Part shown: one piece after another, positions 17,550-26,529 of the stretch
Numbering within the stretch: position 1 is the first letter of the stretch
Layout of the letters: each line of letters starts with the position of its first letter
Source: Glaciihabitans sp. dw_435
GTDB lineage: Bacteria; Actinomycetota; Actinomycetes; Actinomycetales; Microbacteriaceae
Length of the DNA: 64,000 bases
Reading direction: 5' to 3'
Assembly: GCF_018449675.1 (NCBI RefSeq)
Contig: NZ_JAAVUZ010000001.1
Span: forward strand, 62,001-126,000
Translations under genes and position numbers: made by a program
The notes under the pieces: model-generated
Told to the model about the DNA's origin: nothing
Seen by the model: only the letters and a program-made list of their open reading frames with translations
Databases searched by the model: none

Positions 17550-18419
17550 ATGACGACTCACACGGACACCCTCACGCAGGCGCAGCGCATTTCCGCGTCA
17601 CCCGCCCCTACCGGCACGGCTGACTTTGCCGCCGAGTGGCTGCGGTGGCACGCCCGACACGAGGAGCAGCGCGCCGACAAACACGGCTTCCTCGCGATCA
17701 CTGGGCTGCACTGGCTGACGAAGGACCCCACACGGTTCGACGACGCCCCGGGACTCTGGTCGACGGGAGAAGCCGGCCCGGTGGTCGAACTCGAGGCGGG
17801 CGAGTCGCTCGTTGTCCAGGACGCCGAAGTGACCGGTCGCTACGAGTTCGGCGTAATCGCCGAGCGCGGCAGTCGCCTCGCCAGCTCCGGTGACGCCGCC
17901 CTCGAGGTCGCCCGGCGAGGCGGACATGACATTCTGCGCCCGAGGCATCCCGAACATGTCCTTCGCACGGAGTATGTGGGCACACCCACCTATGCGCCCG
18001 ACCCGGGCTGGAAGGTGGAGGGGCGGTTCGTGCCCTTCGATCAGCCGCGGGAGGTGACGGTGGGAGCCGCGGTGGAGGGCCTGTTGCACGTGTACGAGGC
18101 GCCGGGCGTCGTGCAGGTCGAAATCGACGGCCAGAGCATGTCGCTCACGGCGTTCAACGGTCACGCCCCGGGAAGCCTCCTCGTGCTCTTCACCGATGCG
18201 ACCAGCGGCATCACGACGTATGCCGCGAACCGCGCGCTGAACATTGACGCCCCGGACGCCGACGGACGGGTCGTTGTTGACTTCAACCGGTCGACGAACC
18301 TCCCCTGCGCCTACACCGACTTCGCGACGTGCCCGTTGCCGCCAGCGGAGAACCGCCTGGCGGTCGCCATCACCGCGGGCGAGAAGATTCCGACCGAGCG
18401 CGGAGGGGCGGCGTCATGA
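17550..18419 (+). CDS. DUF1684 protein
   Basis: A 289-residue DUF1684 protein. The family hallmark LPCAYTDFATCPLPPAENRL is near the C terminus, and an N-terminal helix ends in AITGLHWLTKDPTRF. It has no signal peptide and no TMs. The family's biochemical role is unknown to me. Here it is the first gene of an operon with two LLM monooxygenases and overlaps the next one by ATGA, so it probably acts on the same substrate or product. Conserved Cys/Tyr/Thr/Asp residues in the hallmark could form an active site. The start is set by TAGCGT six bases upstream. Confidence 0.85.
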   Translation: MTTHTDTLTQAQRISASPAPTGTADFAAEWLRWHARHEEQRADKHGFLAITGLHWLTKDPTRFDDAPGLWSTGEAGPVVELEAGESLVVQDAEVTGRYEFGVIAERGSRLASSGDAALEVARRGGHDILRPRHPEHVLRTEYVGTPTYAPDPGWKVEGRFVPFDQPREVTVGAAVEGLLHVYEAPGVVQVEIDGQSMSLTAFNGHAPGSLLVLFTDATSGITTYAANRALNIDAPDADGRVVVDFNRSTNLPCAYTDFATCPLPPAENRLAVAITAGEKIPTERGGAAS

Positions 18420-19651
18420 GTGAGCACCTCCACCTCTCGGTCGCCCTCGACGGCGCCGGCTGGCACCCGTGGGCGTGGAAGGACGCGCGGGTTCGCCCGG
18501 CGGCCCTCTTCGGCGCCGACTACTGGATCGAGCAGGTAGCCACCGCCGAACGCGGGCTGCTCGACTTCGTCACCATCGAGGACTCGTTCGCCCTCCAGAC
18601 CGGCGCGGCATTCACCCACGACGACCGCACCGACCACGTAACCGGCCGTCTCGACGCCGTCGAACTGGCCGCCCGCATCGCCCCCGAGACCACCCGCATC
18701 GGACTCGTGCCGTCGACCGACACCCTGCAGACGGAGCCGTTCCACCTCGCGTCGGCGCTCGCCACCGTCGACTTCGCCAGCCGCGGTCGCGCCGGCTGGC
18801 GTGTGCGTGCCGGCGGTGCCCGCGAGTCCGAGAACTTCGGACGCCGTGAGACCTTCGAGCTGACCCTCGACTGGTACCGCACGCCGGAGGGGCAGGCGCA
18901 GATCGCGCGTCAGTTCGACGAGGCGGTCGACGTGATCGAGGTTGTTCGCCGGTTGTGGGACAGCTGGGATGACGACGCGGTGATTCGGGATGTCCCGACG
19001 GGACGTTTCTTCGACCGCGACCGGGTACACCACGTGAACTTCGAGTCGAGCTCCTTCAGCATCGCCGGTCCATCCATCACCCCGCGACCTCCGCAGGGAC
19101 AGGTGGTGGTCACGGCACTCGGGCACGCGACGGTTCCGTACCGCCTCGCCGCCCGCGGGGCGGACGTGCTGTTCGTCACCCCGACCTCGACGGAGGATGC
19201 CGCCCGCATCGTGGCCGAGGTGCGCGAGCTGGAGATCGAGGTCGGACGTACCCTCCCGCCGCTGCGGATCTTCGCCGACCTCGTTGTGCTGATCGACGCC
19301 ACGAGCGCAGCGGCGTCCACCCGGCTGGAACGCTGGAACGAGCTCGACGGAGCCGCGTACGTGAGTGACGCGTTCATCGTTGCCGCGTCGGCTTCTGAGC
19401 TGGCAGATCTGCTTGAGGAGTGGCGTGACGCCGGTATCGAGGGATATCGCCTGCGCCCGGCATCCGCTCACCTGGACCTGCCCGCGATTGCCGACCAGCT
19501 GGTTCCGGAACTTCAGAGACGGGGCATATTCCGTCACGAGTATGAAGGCGACACCTTGCGAGGACACCTCGGGCTTGACCGCCCCGCCAACCGGTACGCG
19601 ACCGCCACCGCGCCGCGCTCCGCCAGCACAGCACAGAACACGGAGAACTGA
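18416..19651 (+). CDS. LLM flavin-dependent monooxygenase 2
   Basis: A 411-residue LLM-family monooxygenase. Recognisable segments: TAERGLLDFVTIEDSF, IGLVPSTDTLQTEPFHLASALATVD in two parts around the Thr, SRGRAGWRV, VVRRLWDSWDDDAV, and the C-terminal TLRGHLGLDRPANRYA typical of the NtaA/SnaA group. A likely FMNH2- and O2-dependent C-S or C-N cleavage enzyme. ATG start overlapping the DUF1684 stop (ATGA); a longer in-frame extension from 18329 is rejected. It lies one base from the next LLM gene, so the three genes form one unit. The two LLMs differ considerably in sequence, so they likely act on different steps or substrates. Confidence 0.85.
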   Translation: MSEHLHLSVALDGAGWHPWAWKDARVRPAALFGADYWIEQVATAERGLLDFVTIEDSFALQTGAAFTHDDRTDHVTGRLDAVELAARIAPETTRIGLVPSTDTLQTEPFHLASALATVDFASRGRAGWRVRAGGARESENFGRRETFELTLDWYRTPEGQAQIARQFDEAVDVIEVVRRLWDSWDDDAVIRDVPTGRFFDRDRVHHVNFESSSFSIAGPSITPRPPQGQVVVTALGHATVPYRLAARGADVLFVTPTSTEDAARIVAEVRELEIEVGRTLPPLRIFADLVVLIDATSAAASTRLERWNELDGAAYVSDAFIVAASASELADLLEEWRDAGIEGYRLRPASAHLDLPAIADQLVPELQRRGIFRHEYEGDTLRGHLGLDRPANRYATATAPRSASTAQNTEN

Positions 19652-19652
19652 G

Positions 19653-21032
19653 ATGACTGAGAAGACCGGCACGCCAGCGAAGCGTCAGGTGCACCTCGCG
19701 GCCGGGGTGCCCGGAGTCAACCACTACACGGTGTGGGGAGATCCCACGGCCGGAAGCCAGATCGATTTCGACACCTTTGAACACGTTGCGAAGACGGCTG
19801 AGCGCGGCTTCTTCGACTACTTCTTCCTCGCCGAGGGGCTGCGGGTGCGCGAGCGCAACGGCCAGCTACACGAGTTGGATGTCGCGGGGCGTCCCGACAA
19901 CCTGACAGTGCTCGCTGCCGTGGCAGGAGTAACCAAGCACATCGGGCTTGTCGCCACGGCAAGCGCGGTGTTCAACGAGCCGTATGACCTCGCCCGCAAG
20001 CTCGCCTCGCTCGACCACCTCTCGAACGGGCGGGCCGGCTGGAACATCGTGGTCTCCGCGGACGCGTTCACGGGCGAGAACTTCCGCCGCGGTGGCTACC
20101 TGCCGTACGACGAGCGGTACGACCGGGCGGGCGAGTTCGTCGACCTGTCGCGCGTGCTGTGGGACAGCTGGCCGGAGAATGCGCTGCACAGCGCGGGTGC
20201 TGACTTTGTCAGTCGGGCGGATGTCGGTGACTACCGCTACTCCGGAAAATATTTCGACACCCACGGACAGTTCACGGTGCCGCGCAGCCCGCAGGGGCAT
20301 CCGGTGCTGATTCAGGCCGGCGACTCCGCCGATGGACGGGACTTTGCCGTGCGCACCGTCGATGTCGTGTTCAGCCGCCACAGCGAGCCCGAGGCCGGTC
20401 GCGCCTTTAAGCGCGACATCTCGGCCCGCGCGGTCGCGATCGGGCGGGACCCCGAGAGCATCAAGGTGATCCCGGGCGCGAGCGTTGTGCTCGGCGACAC
20501 CGAGGCGGAGGCCCGCGAGCGAGCCCGGGAGATCAGCTTCGCCCAGGTAACCCCGCAGACCGCGATCGCGCTGCTCCAGCAGGTGTGGGGCACCGATCTG
20601 TCGGGATATGACCCGGACGGACCGCTGCCGGCGGTGCCGACCACAGATGGCGATGACGTGATCCAGGGCATCGCCCGCCGCCACGACGACCGCCTCGCTA
20701 CCGCGCGCGAGTGGTTCGCCCGCGCGGAGGCTGAGAATCTCTCGATCCGGCAGCTGGTGGTGGCCGCCACAACCCGTCACGAGTTCATCGGCACGGCATC
20801 CCAGATTGCCCAGCAGCTGGACGAGGCTGTGCAGTCGCGCGCCGCAGACGGCTACGTGCTGTCGGGCAACGTCGTGCCACACGGAATCGACGAGTTCGTC
20901 GACCAGGTTGTGCCGATCCTGCAGGAGCGTGGTGTGCTGCGCACCGAATATGCGGGTGCCACCCTGCGCGAGACTCTCGGGCTCGGCGAGCTGCCCGTCA
21001 CCACGTCGTGGGCTGAGCGTCGGGCGTCGTGA
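19653..21032 (+). CDS. LLM flavin-dependent monooxygenase 3, NtaA/SnaA/DszA type
   Basis: A 459-residue protein, close to the standard NtaA/DszA length. The hallmark region is complete: FFDYFFLAEGLRVRE, a parallel strand TKHIGLVATASAVFNEP, YDLARKLASLDHLSNGRAG followed by WNIVVS, and YDERYDRAGEFVDLSRVLWDSW. The C terminus has YAGATLRETLGL. Known relatives cleave nitrilotriacetate, dibenzothiophene sulfone, or S-alkyl N-acetylcysteines (CmoJ/YtnJ type). Of the five LLMs it is the most canonical. It needs reduced FMN from an unlinked reductase. The start follows the previous stop by one base. A strong bidirectional hairpin ends the operon. Confidence 0.88.
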   Translation: MTEKTGTPAKRQVHLAAGVPGVNHYTVWGDPTAGSQIDFDTFEHVAKTAERGFFDYFFLAEGLRVRERNGQLHELDVAGRPDNLTVLAAVAGVTKHIGLVATASAVFNEPYDLARKLASLDHLSNGRAGWNIVVSADAFTGENFRRGGYLPYDERYDRAGEFVDLSRVLWDSWPENALHSAGADFVSRADVGDYRYSGKYFDTHGQFTVPRSPQGHPVLIQAGDSADGRDFAVRTVDVVFSRHSEPEAGRAFKRDISARAVAIGRDPESIKVIPGASVVLGDTEAEARERAREISFAQVTPQTAIALLQQVWGTDLSGYDPDGPLPAVPTTDGDDVIQGIARRHDDRLATAREWFARAEAENLSIRQLVVAATTRHEFIGTASQIAQQLDEAVQSRAADGYVLSGNVVPHGIDEFVDQVVPILQERGVLRTEYAGATLRETLGLGELPVTTSWAERRAS

Positions 21033-21114
21033 GCCCACGCTTCCCGCGGTGGTGATTGACGTCTAGATCCGACGTCTGGATCCACGCTCGCACTCACGTG
21101 CGTGTTGAACGACG

Positions 21115-21147
21115 AAGGGGCCGTGTCCACGATGGACACGGCCCCTT
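21115..21147. terminator. Bidirectional terminator between convergent operons
   Basis: Perfect 15-base arms AAGGGGCCGTGTCCA and TGGACACGGCCCCTT with a three-base loop. It lies between the ends of the 17550-21032 plus-strand operon and the 27534-21192 minus-strand operon, and can serve both. Confidence 0.9.
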
Positions 21148-21191
21148 CTGCGTTGCTACCCCGAGCGCGCCTACCGCGCGGTTACCTCCGG

Positions 21192-22310
21192 TCAGACGCG
21201 GGCGAGCGACCCACGCCGCACGGGAGCGACGACCGGCTCCGGCCACGGCGGGTCGGCGATGGTCTGGCGCAGCGCCGGCGCGACATCCGACTGGAAGAGC
21301 TCGAGGCTGTCAACGAACTGCGTGTGGGTGAACCCGTTCGGCTGCCCACCCACCGAAATCAGCGAGTAGCCGAACTGCTCGTGATACCGGCCCACCTTGT
21401 CGATGACCTCCTGCGGGCTCCCCACCAGCGCCGATCCCCGCTCCAGAAAGTCCTCGTAGCTGTCGTAGTCGGTGCGGGTGCCGGGCAACGAGTGGTCTGC
21501 CTGGGCGACGGATGCCACGAATTGCTCGTAAATCGGACGGTACGCCTCCCTCGCCTCCTGCGAGTTCCGCGTCACATACAGGCCGATGTGGCCGGCGCCC
21601 ACGAGGGCGTCCACGGGATTGCGTCCGTGCTCAGCCCACTTCGCGCGGTAGTGCCGAATGAGCTCCGCGTACTTGGTGATCGGGTTCATCGCATTCGCCG
21701 AGAAGATCGGGTCGCCGAACTCGGCCGCCAGTTCGACCGAGCCCTCGGAGGTCGCCGACCCGTGCCAGATGCGGATCTTCTCCTGCAGTGGCCGCGGAAA
21801 CGCCTGGGCATCGACGAGCGGCGAACTGCGGACGTTGGTGAGACCGGGGGTGGGCGACCAGGTCACCTTGTGGTCGCTCCACAGCTGGCGCAGCAGCGCG
21901 TAGTTTTCACGAATGGTGTCCCACGCCTCAAGTCGTCCGACCCCGAAGAGCTCGGTCTGCTCGGGGCCGTTGCCCTTGCCGATGATCAGCTCGAGCCTTC
22001 CACCGGAGAGGTGATCGACCGTGCCGTAGTCCTCCGCGACCCGCACCGGGTCGAGCACGGAGAGCAGGGTGACGCCGGTGAACAGGCGGATCTTCGAGGT
22101 GACGGCGGCAATGTGGCTGAGGATCACGGGCGGCGAGCTGGAGAGAAACGGCGCGTGGTGCCGTTCACCGACCGCGAACCCGTCGAATCCGAGTTCCTCG
22201 AACAGCACAGCCGAGTCGACGACCTGCGTCAGTCGCTCCGTCGTGGTGCTGGTGTGACCGTGGACGTCGGGTGTGTTGGCGATGAGATCCAGACCAATGA
22301 ACTTGACCAT
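21192..22310 (-). CDS. LLM-class flavin-dependent oxidoreductase 4
   Basis: A 372-residue LLM of the bacterial-luciferase-like subgroup. Typical parts: ELGFDGFAVGERHHAPF, HIAAVTSKIRLFTGVTLLS, DPVRVAEDYGTVDHLSGGR followed by LELIIGKG, and a late GSPQEVIDKV that recurs in F420- and FMN-dependent members. It differs from the NtaA-like LLMs and resembles the CE1758-type group. It is the last gene of a five-gene minus-strand operon with a peptide/nickel-type ABC importer, so the imported compound is its likely substrate. Only six bases separate it from the binding-protein gene. Confidence 0.85.
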   Translation of the reverse strand: MVKFIGLDLIANTPDVHGHTSTTTERLTQVVDSAVLFEELGFDGFAVGERHHAPFLSSSPPVILSHIAAVTSKIRLFTGVTLLSVLDPVRVAEDYGTVDHLSGGRLELIIGKGNGPEQTELFGVGRLEAWDTIRENYALLRQLWSDHKVTWSPTPGLTNVRSSPLVDAQAFPRPLQEKIRIWHGSATSEGSVELAAEFGDPIFSANAMNPITKYAELIRHYRAKWAEHGRNPVDALVGAGHIGLYVTRNSQEAREAYRPIYEQFVASVAQADHSLPGTRTDYDSYEDFLERGSALVGSPQEVIDKVGRYHEQFGYSLISVGGQPNGFTHTQFVDSLELFQSDVAPALRQTIADPPWPEPVVAPVRRGSLARV

Positions 22311-22316
22311 GATCGG

Positions 22317-23966
22317 CTACTTCCCGCTCTTGTAGGCGTCGACGAGCGAGCCGAGACGTGAGTCGGCGCCGAGCACCACCCCGTGTACGGAGGCGGTTGT
22401 TCCGATGACCGTGGTCAGCTCGACGACGGGAATGTTGTAGCCGAGGTCGATGATGCGAGCGGATGCCTGTTGCGCCAGGGTGTTGCGCTGCGACTGGTCG
22501 GCAACAGCGAGCTGATCGACCAGCAGGGAGTTCAGCTCGTCATCGGTGTTGCCCCGGGTGTTCGTGGGGATCGCCGCCGAGAACTGCGTACGGAGCACGT
22601 CTCCGTCGGCGCGGGAGAGGTTGCCGTAGACCAGGTCGAACTTGCCGGCGGCCGAGTCCGCGAGATACTGCGGCACCGTGCCGCTGACGAGGCTGACGTC
22701 GACGCCGATCGTCTTGAGTTCCTGCTGAATGATTTCCAGCACCGACTGGTTGGCTGCGAAGTTCGAGATGTAGCCGATCGTCAGGCTGAGCTTCTCGCCG
22801 TCTTTCTCCCGGATGCCGTCCGAGCCGACCTTCCAGCCCGCGTCATCCAGTAGCTGTTCCGATTTTTTCGGGTCGTAGGCGATCTGCTTGCTGAGATCGA
22901 TGTAGCCGGGGGTATTCGCGGCAAGAACGCTCGTGGCGACCTTGAAGTCGGGGGTGAGCGTTGCGTCGCGCACGGTCGTGCGGTCGATCGCCGTGAGCAG
23001 GGCCAGGCGCACATTCACATCGCTGAGTTTGGCGTGCGAGGCGAACGGGCTCAGGCCGAAGCTGAGGCCGGGGTTCGCCCGGATGATGAGGGGCAGCTTG
23101 CTGGAGCGCAGCGTCTCGATGTCCTGCGGCAGAACGCCGCCGATCACGTCGACCTGACCCGAGGTCAGACTTCCGGTGCGTACGCCCGCCTCGGGCACGA
23201 CAGAAAATGTGACGCTGTCGAGGTAGGCCTCGCCCGTGTTCGAGTAGGTGCTCGGTGCCCACGCGTATCCAGCGCGCTTGCTGAGCTCGACCGACGTGTT
23301 CTTGGTGTAGCTCTTCAGCGTGAACGGTCCGCTGCCGATGATGGCCTCGCCCGTTGCGCGGTCGTCGAAGGGAACCTTCAGCGTGCTGAGGGCGGTGATG
23401 CCGAGGGAGGGGGATGACAGCGCCTGCGGGAATGCTCCGTTGGGGCTGCTGAAGGTGACCGTGAAGGTCGTGTCATCCTTCACCGTCGTTCCGACATACC
23501 CGGGCAGCGCGGTGATGGCGCCGGCGGCCTGTGCCCCGTTGGCGACGATGTCGTCGAAATTGGCCTTCACCACATCGGCGGTGAGGGGAGTGCCGTCGGA
23601 GAAGGTGACTCCGCTCCGCAGCACGAACGTGAAGGCTGTGGCGTCGGCGTTCGCGGTCCAGCTCTGTGCGAGCCAGGGGATGACCTTGCCCGTCGTGGGA
23701 TCCTGCGAGGTCAGGGAGTCAACGAGCTGGCGCAGCACGTAGAGGGTGTCATTGCCGCTGCCGGTGGCGCGCGGATTGAGGTTGATCGGGTCGTTGGCGA
23801 TGTCGAAGACGAGAGCGCCGCCCTTCACCGGTGTTGTGCTGTCCGACGCGGACGACGCGTCGGGTCCGGGTGACGCGCAGGCGCTGAGCGCGAGAGTGGC
23901 GGATGCGGCAACGATGGCGATCGCCACGGTGCGGCGGCGCCAGTGGCGAATTCGTGAGTGGGTCAT
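22317..23966 (-). CDS. ABC transporter substrate-binding lipoprotein (family 5)
   Basis: A 549-residue SBP family 5 (DppA/OppA/NikA) lipoprotein. The signal peptide ends at ATLALSAC and the mature part begins with a Ser/Asp-rich linker. Family segments include LNPRATGSGNDTLYVLRQL, PWLAQSWTANADATAFTFVL and FSDGTPLTADVVKANFD. Proteins of this family bind peptides, nickel, glutathione-like or other solutes and deliver them to the DppBC permeases. The ligand cannot be read, but the operon partner is an LLM monooxygenase, so a sulfur- or nitrogen-containing organic solute is likely. The start overlaps the ATPase stop by ATGA. Confidence 0.9.
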   Translation of the reverse strand: MTHSRIRHWRRRTVAIAIVAASATLALSACASPGPDASSASDSTTPVKGGALVFDIANDPINLNPRATGSGNDTLYVLRQLVDSLTSQDPTTGKVIPWLAQSWTANADATAFTFVLRSGVTFSDGTPLTADVVKANFDDIVANGAQAAGAITALPGYVGTTVKDDTTFTVTFSSPNGAFPQALSSPSLGITALSTLKVPFDDRATGEAIIGSGPFTLKSYTKNTSVELSKRAGYAWAPSTYSNTGEAYLDSVTFSVVPEAGVRTGSLTSGQVDVIGGVLPQDIETLRSSKLPLIIRANPGLSFGLSPFASHAKLSDVNVRLALLTAIDRTTVRDATLTPDFKVATSVLAANTPGYIDLSKQIAYDPKKSEQLLDDAGWKVGSDGIREKDGEKLSLTIGYISNFAANQSVLEIIQQELKTIGVDVSLVSGTVPQYLADSAAGKFDLVYGNLSRADGDVLRTQFSAAIPTNTRGNTDDELNSLLVDQLAVADQSQRNTLAQQASARIIDLGYNIPVVELTTVIGTTASVHGVVLGADSRLGSLVDAYKSGK

Positions 23967-25621
23967 GAGTGTTGTTCTCCTCTGGTGATGGCGGGTTCTC
24001 GCGGGCCGCGCGGGATGGCGGCCAGCAGTTCTCTCGTGTACTCGTGCTGGGGGGTGTCAAAGATCGCGTCGGTCGAGCCGCTCTCGACAAGTCGGCCGTG
24101 ATACAGCACGCCCACCTCGTCGGACACCTGGCGCACGACCGCGAGGTCGTGGCTGATGAAGAGATAGGCGACGCCGAGTTCGGCCTGAAGGCCGGCGAGT
24201 AGCGAGAGAATTTGGGATTGCACCCGCACGTCGAGTGCCGAGACCGGTTCGTCGAGCACAACGAGTTCCGGTGACACGGACAGCGCCCGGGCGATGGCGA
24301 CGCGTTGCCGCTGCCCTCCGGACAGCTCCCGGGGCTTGCGGGCGAGAGCCGATGCCGGGAGGGCGACGAGGTCGACCAACTCCGCGGCGCGGGCTCGGCG
24401 CTCGCCACGACCGGCGAGCTTCAGCGACCGCAGCGGCTCCGCGATGATGTCGCCGACCGACAACCGGGGGTCGAGCGACGCAAACGGGTTCTGATAGACC
24501 ACCTGGATGCGGCGGCGCAGCTGGCGCAGACGCTCGCCGCGGAGCTGGGTGATGTCCTCGCCGTCGAACACGACGGTTCCGGAGGTGGGATCAACCAGGC
24601 GCAGGATGATCCGGGCGGTTGTCGTTTTGCCCGAACCGGACTCCCCGACCAGCGACAGGGTGCGACCCCGCGCGATGCTGAGGCTGACGCCGTCCACGGC
24701 GCGGGGCGCGTCGTCCGTGCGCCCGAAGGTTTTGGCCAGATCGCGCGCCTCCAGCAGCGGTGTCGGCGACAGGGCGTCCGCCGATACATCCTGGCGGGCA
24801 CGGGTGAGAAAAGTTCCCCCTGCCGTGTGCAGACTGGGGGCGGCCGCAATCAGCGACCGGGTATACGGGTGCTGCGGGTTGCCCAGTATTTCGTCGGGGG
24901 TACCGTGCTCGACCACCTCGCCCTGCGACAGCACGAGGATGCGGTCCGCCCGGTCGGCGGCGACCCCCAGATCGTGGGTAATGAGGAGCACGGCGGCGCC
25001 CAGCTCCCGGGTGAGGGTGCCGATGTGGTCGAGGATGTGTCGTTGCACCGTGACATCCAGTGCACTGGTCGGTTCGTCCGCCACCACCAGCGCCGGGCGG
25101 GCGGCGAGGGCAATCGCGATGAGAACGCGCTGCTTCTGTCCGCCCGAGAGTTCGTGAGGATACTGGCGTGCCCGCACCTCGGGGTGATCGATGCCGGCGT
25201 TCGCGAGGGCCTCGATCGCCGAAATGAGCGCGGTCTTGCGATCGGCCAGCTTGTGAATCACCAGCACCTCGGCGACCTGATCGCCGATCCTCATCACCGG
25301 GTTGAGGTAGACGGTGGGGTCCTGCGGGATGTACCCGATGCGGCGTCCAAGAAGGCGGCGAACGGATGCCTCGCGCGCGGCGAGAATATCCGTGCCGTCG
25401 AAGGTGATGCTGCCCGCCGTCACGGTCGCGGCTCGCGGAAGCAACCGCACGAGGGCCGCGGCCGTCGTCGACTTTCCGGATCCCGACTCACCCACAACGG
25501 CGACCGTCTCACCCGGGTAGATGTCGAATCCAACGCCACGCACCGCGTGCACGGTGGTGCGTGAACTCGCGTAGTCGATGCGCACATCGCGCACGCTCAG
25601 CAGGGGAGTGGGCTGTGTCAT
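23963..25621 (-). CDS. Dual ATP-binding protein of the peptide/nickel-type ABC importer (DppD-DppF fusion)
   Basis: A 552-residue protein with two ABC ATPase domains in tandem. Domain 1 has Walker A GESGSGKST near residue 40, signature ELSGGQKQRV and Walker B LVVADEPTSALD. Domain 2 has GESGSGKTT near residue 310, ELSGGQRQRV and LVVLDEPVSALD. Both have the post-domain TPDEI/DTPQHEYTREL segments of the oligopeptide family. The fusion replaces separate DppD and DppF subunits. It overlaps the permease gene by ATGA at its start and the binding-protein gene by ATGA at its end. An in-frame upstream extension into the permease gene is rejected. Confidence 0.92.
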   Translation of the reverse strand: MTQPTPLLSVRDVRIDYASSRTTVHAVRGVGFDIYPGETVAVVGESGSGKSTTAAALVRLLPRAATVTAGSITFDGTDILAAREASVRRLLGRRIGYIPQDPTVYLNPVMRIGDQVAEVLVIHKLADRKTALISAIEALANAGIDHPEVRARQYPHELSGGQKQRVLIAIALAARPALVVADEPTSALDVTVQRHILDHIGTLTRELGAAVLLITHDLGVAADRADRILVLSQGEVVEHGTPDEILGNPQHPYTRSLIAAAPSLHTAGGTFLTRARQDVSADALSPTPLLEARDLAKTFGRTDDAPRAVDGVSLSIARGRTLSLVGESGSGKTTTARIILRLVDPTSGTVVFDGEDITQLRGERLRQLRRRIQVVYQNPFASLDPRLSVGDIIAEPLRSLKLAGRGERRARAAELVDLVALPASALARKPRELSGGQRQRVAIARALSVSPELVVLDEPVSALDVRVQSQILSLLAGLQAELGVAYLFISHDLAVVRQVSDEVGVLYHGRLVESGSTDAIFDTPQHEYTRELLAAIPRGPREPAITRGEQHS

Positions 25622-26526
25622 CGGATCGTTCCTTCCCCGGTGAACGCGCGAGCGACCCGGTTTCCCGCGAGAACGGTGACCACGATCACGAGTCCGGGTG
25701 CGGTGGTGAGCCACCAGGCGCTGGCCAGAAAGTCGCGTCCGCCCGAGATGAGGGAGCCCCATTCGGGGATGGGTGGTTGTGCGCCGTAGCCCAGAAAGCT
25801 CAGCGACGAGATGGCGAGGATCGCGCCAGAAAAATCGAGGGCGAGGAGCGACAACAGAGGGATGACCGAGTTGGGCAGCACGTGGCGGAACAGGATGCGC
25901 ACCGGGGTCGCCCCTCCCGCGTGTGCGGCCTCCACAAACACGCTGTGCTTGACCTTCAGCACCTCCGAGCGCAACACCCGGGCGTTGGTGGCGATCGACG
26001 TGAGCCCCACCGCGATGGCGACATTGATGGTGCCGAATCCGAGAGCGACGACGAATGCCAGCGCGAGCAGCAGGCCGGGAATCGAGAGCAACACATCGAT
26101 GATGCGCATGAGCACGAGATCGACCCAGCCGCCGACGTACCCCGCGATCAGCCCGATGAGAGCCCCCACCACGAGCCCGACGCCGATGGCGACCGCTGCC
26201 GCGCGGATCGAGAGCTGGGCGCCGTAGACCACACGGGTGAACAGGTCGCGTCCGATCTGGTCGGTGCCAAAGATGTGCTGAGCGGATGGCGCGGTGCGCA
26301 CGGTTCCGACGGTGGCGAGCGGGTCCGTCGCGGTGAACAGCGTCGGCACCACGGACGCCGCAATCAGCAACACCAGCCACACGACGGAGACGATCAGCCC
26401 GGGACGACTGCGCAGATAGCCCACGACAAAGCGTGTGCGACTGGTGGACTGCTCGGCGGAGTCATCCGCCACTGTCGCGTCGACCGCACGGGCCTCCGCG
26501 GGGCGAACGAGTGCAAATTCGGACAT
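25618..26526 (-). CDS. ABC transporter permease (DppC type)
   Basis: A 302-residue permease with the DppC layout: an N-terminal cytoplasmic region, a first TM (LIVSVVWLVLLIAASVVPTL), a periplasmic loop with FGTDQIGRDLFTRVVYGAQLS in two parts, and five further TMs. The EAA loop is FVEAAHAGGATPVRILFRHVLP. It pairs with the DppB-type permease encoded three bases upstream, forming the membrane channel of the importer. The binding-protein-dependent motif GTDQIGRD is the family signature. ATGA overlap with the ATPase gene. Confidence 0.92.
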   Translation of the reverse strand: MSEFALVRPAEARAVDATVADDSAEQSTSRTRFVVGYLRSRPGLIVSVVWLVLLIAASVVPTLFTATDPLATVGTVRTAPSAQHIFGTDQIGRDLFTRVVYGAQLSIRAAAVAIGVGLVVGALIGLIAGYVGGWVDLVLMRIIDVLLSIPGLLLALAFVVALGFGTINVAIAVGLTSIATNARVLRSEVLKVKHSVFVEAAHAGGATPVRILFRHVLPNSVIPLLSLLALDFSGAILAISSLSFLGYGAQPPIPEWGSLISGGRDFLASAWWLTTAPGLVIVVTVLAGNRVARAFTGEGTIR

Positions 26527-26529
26527 GAC

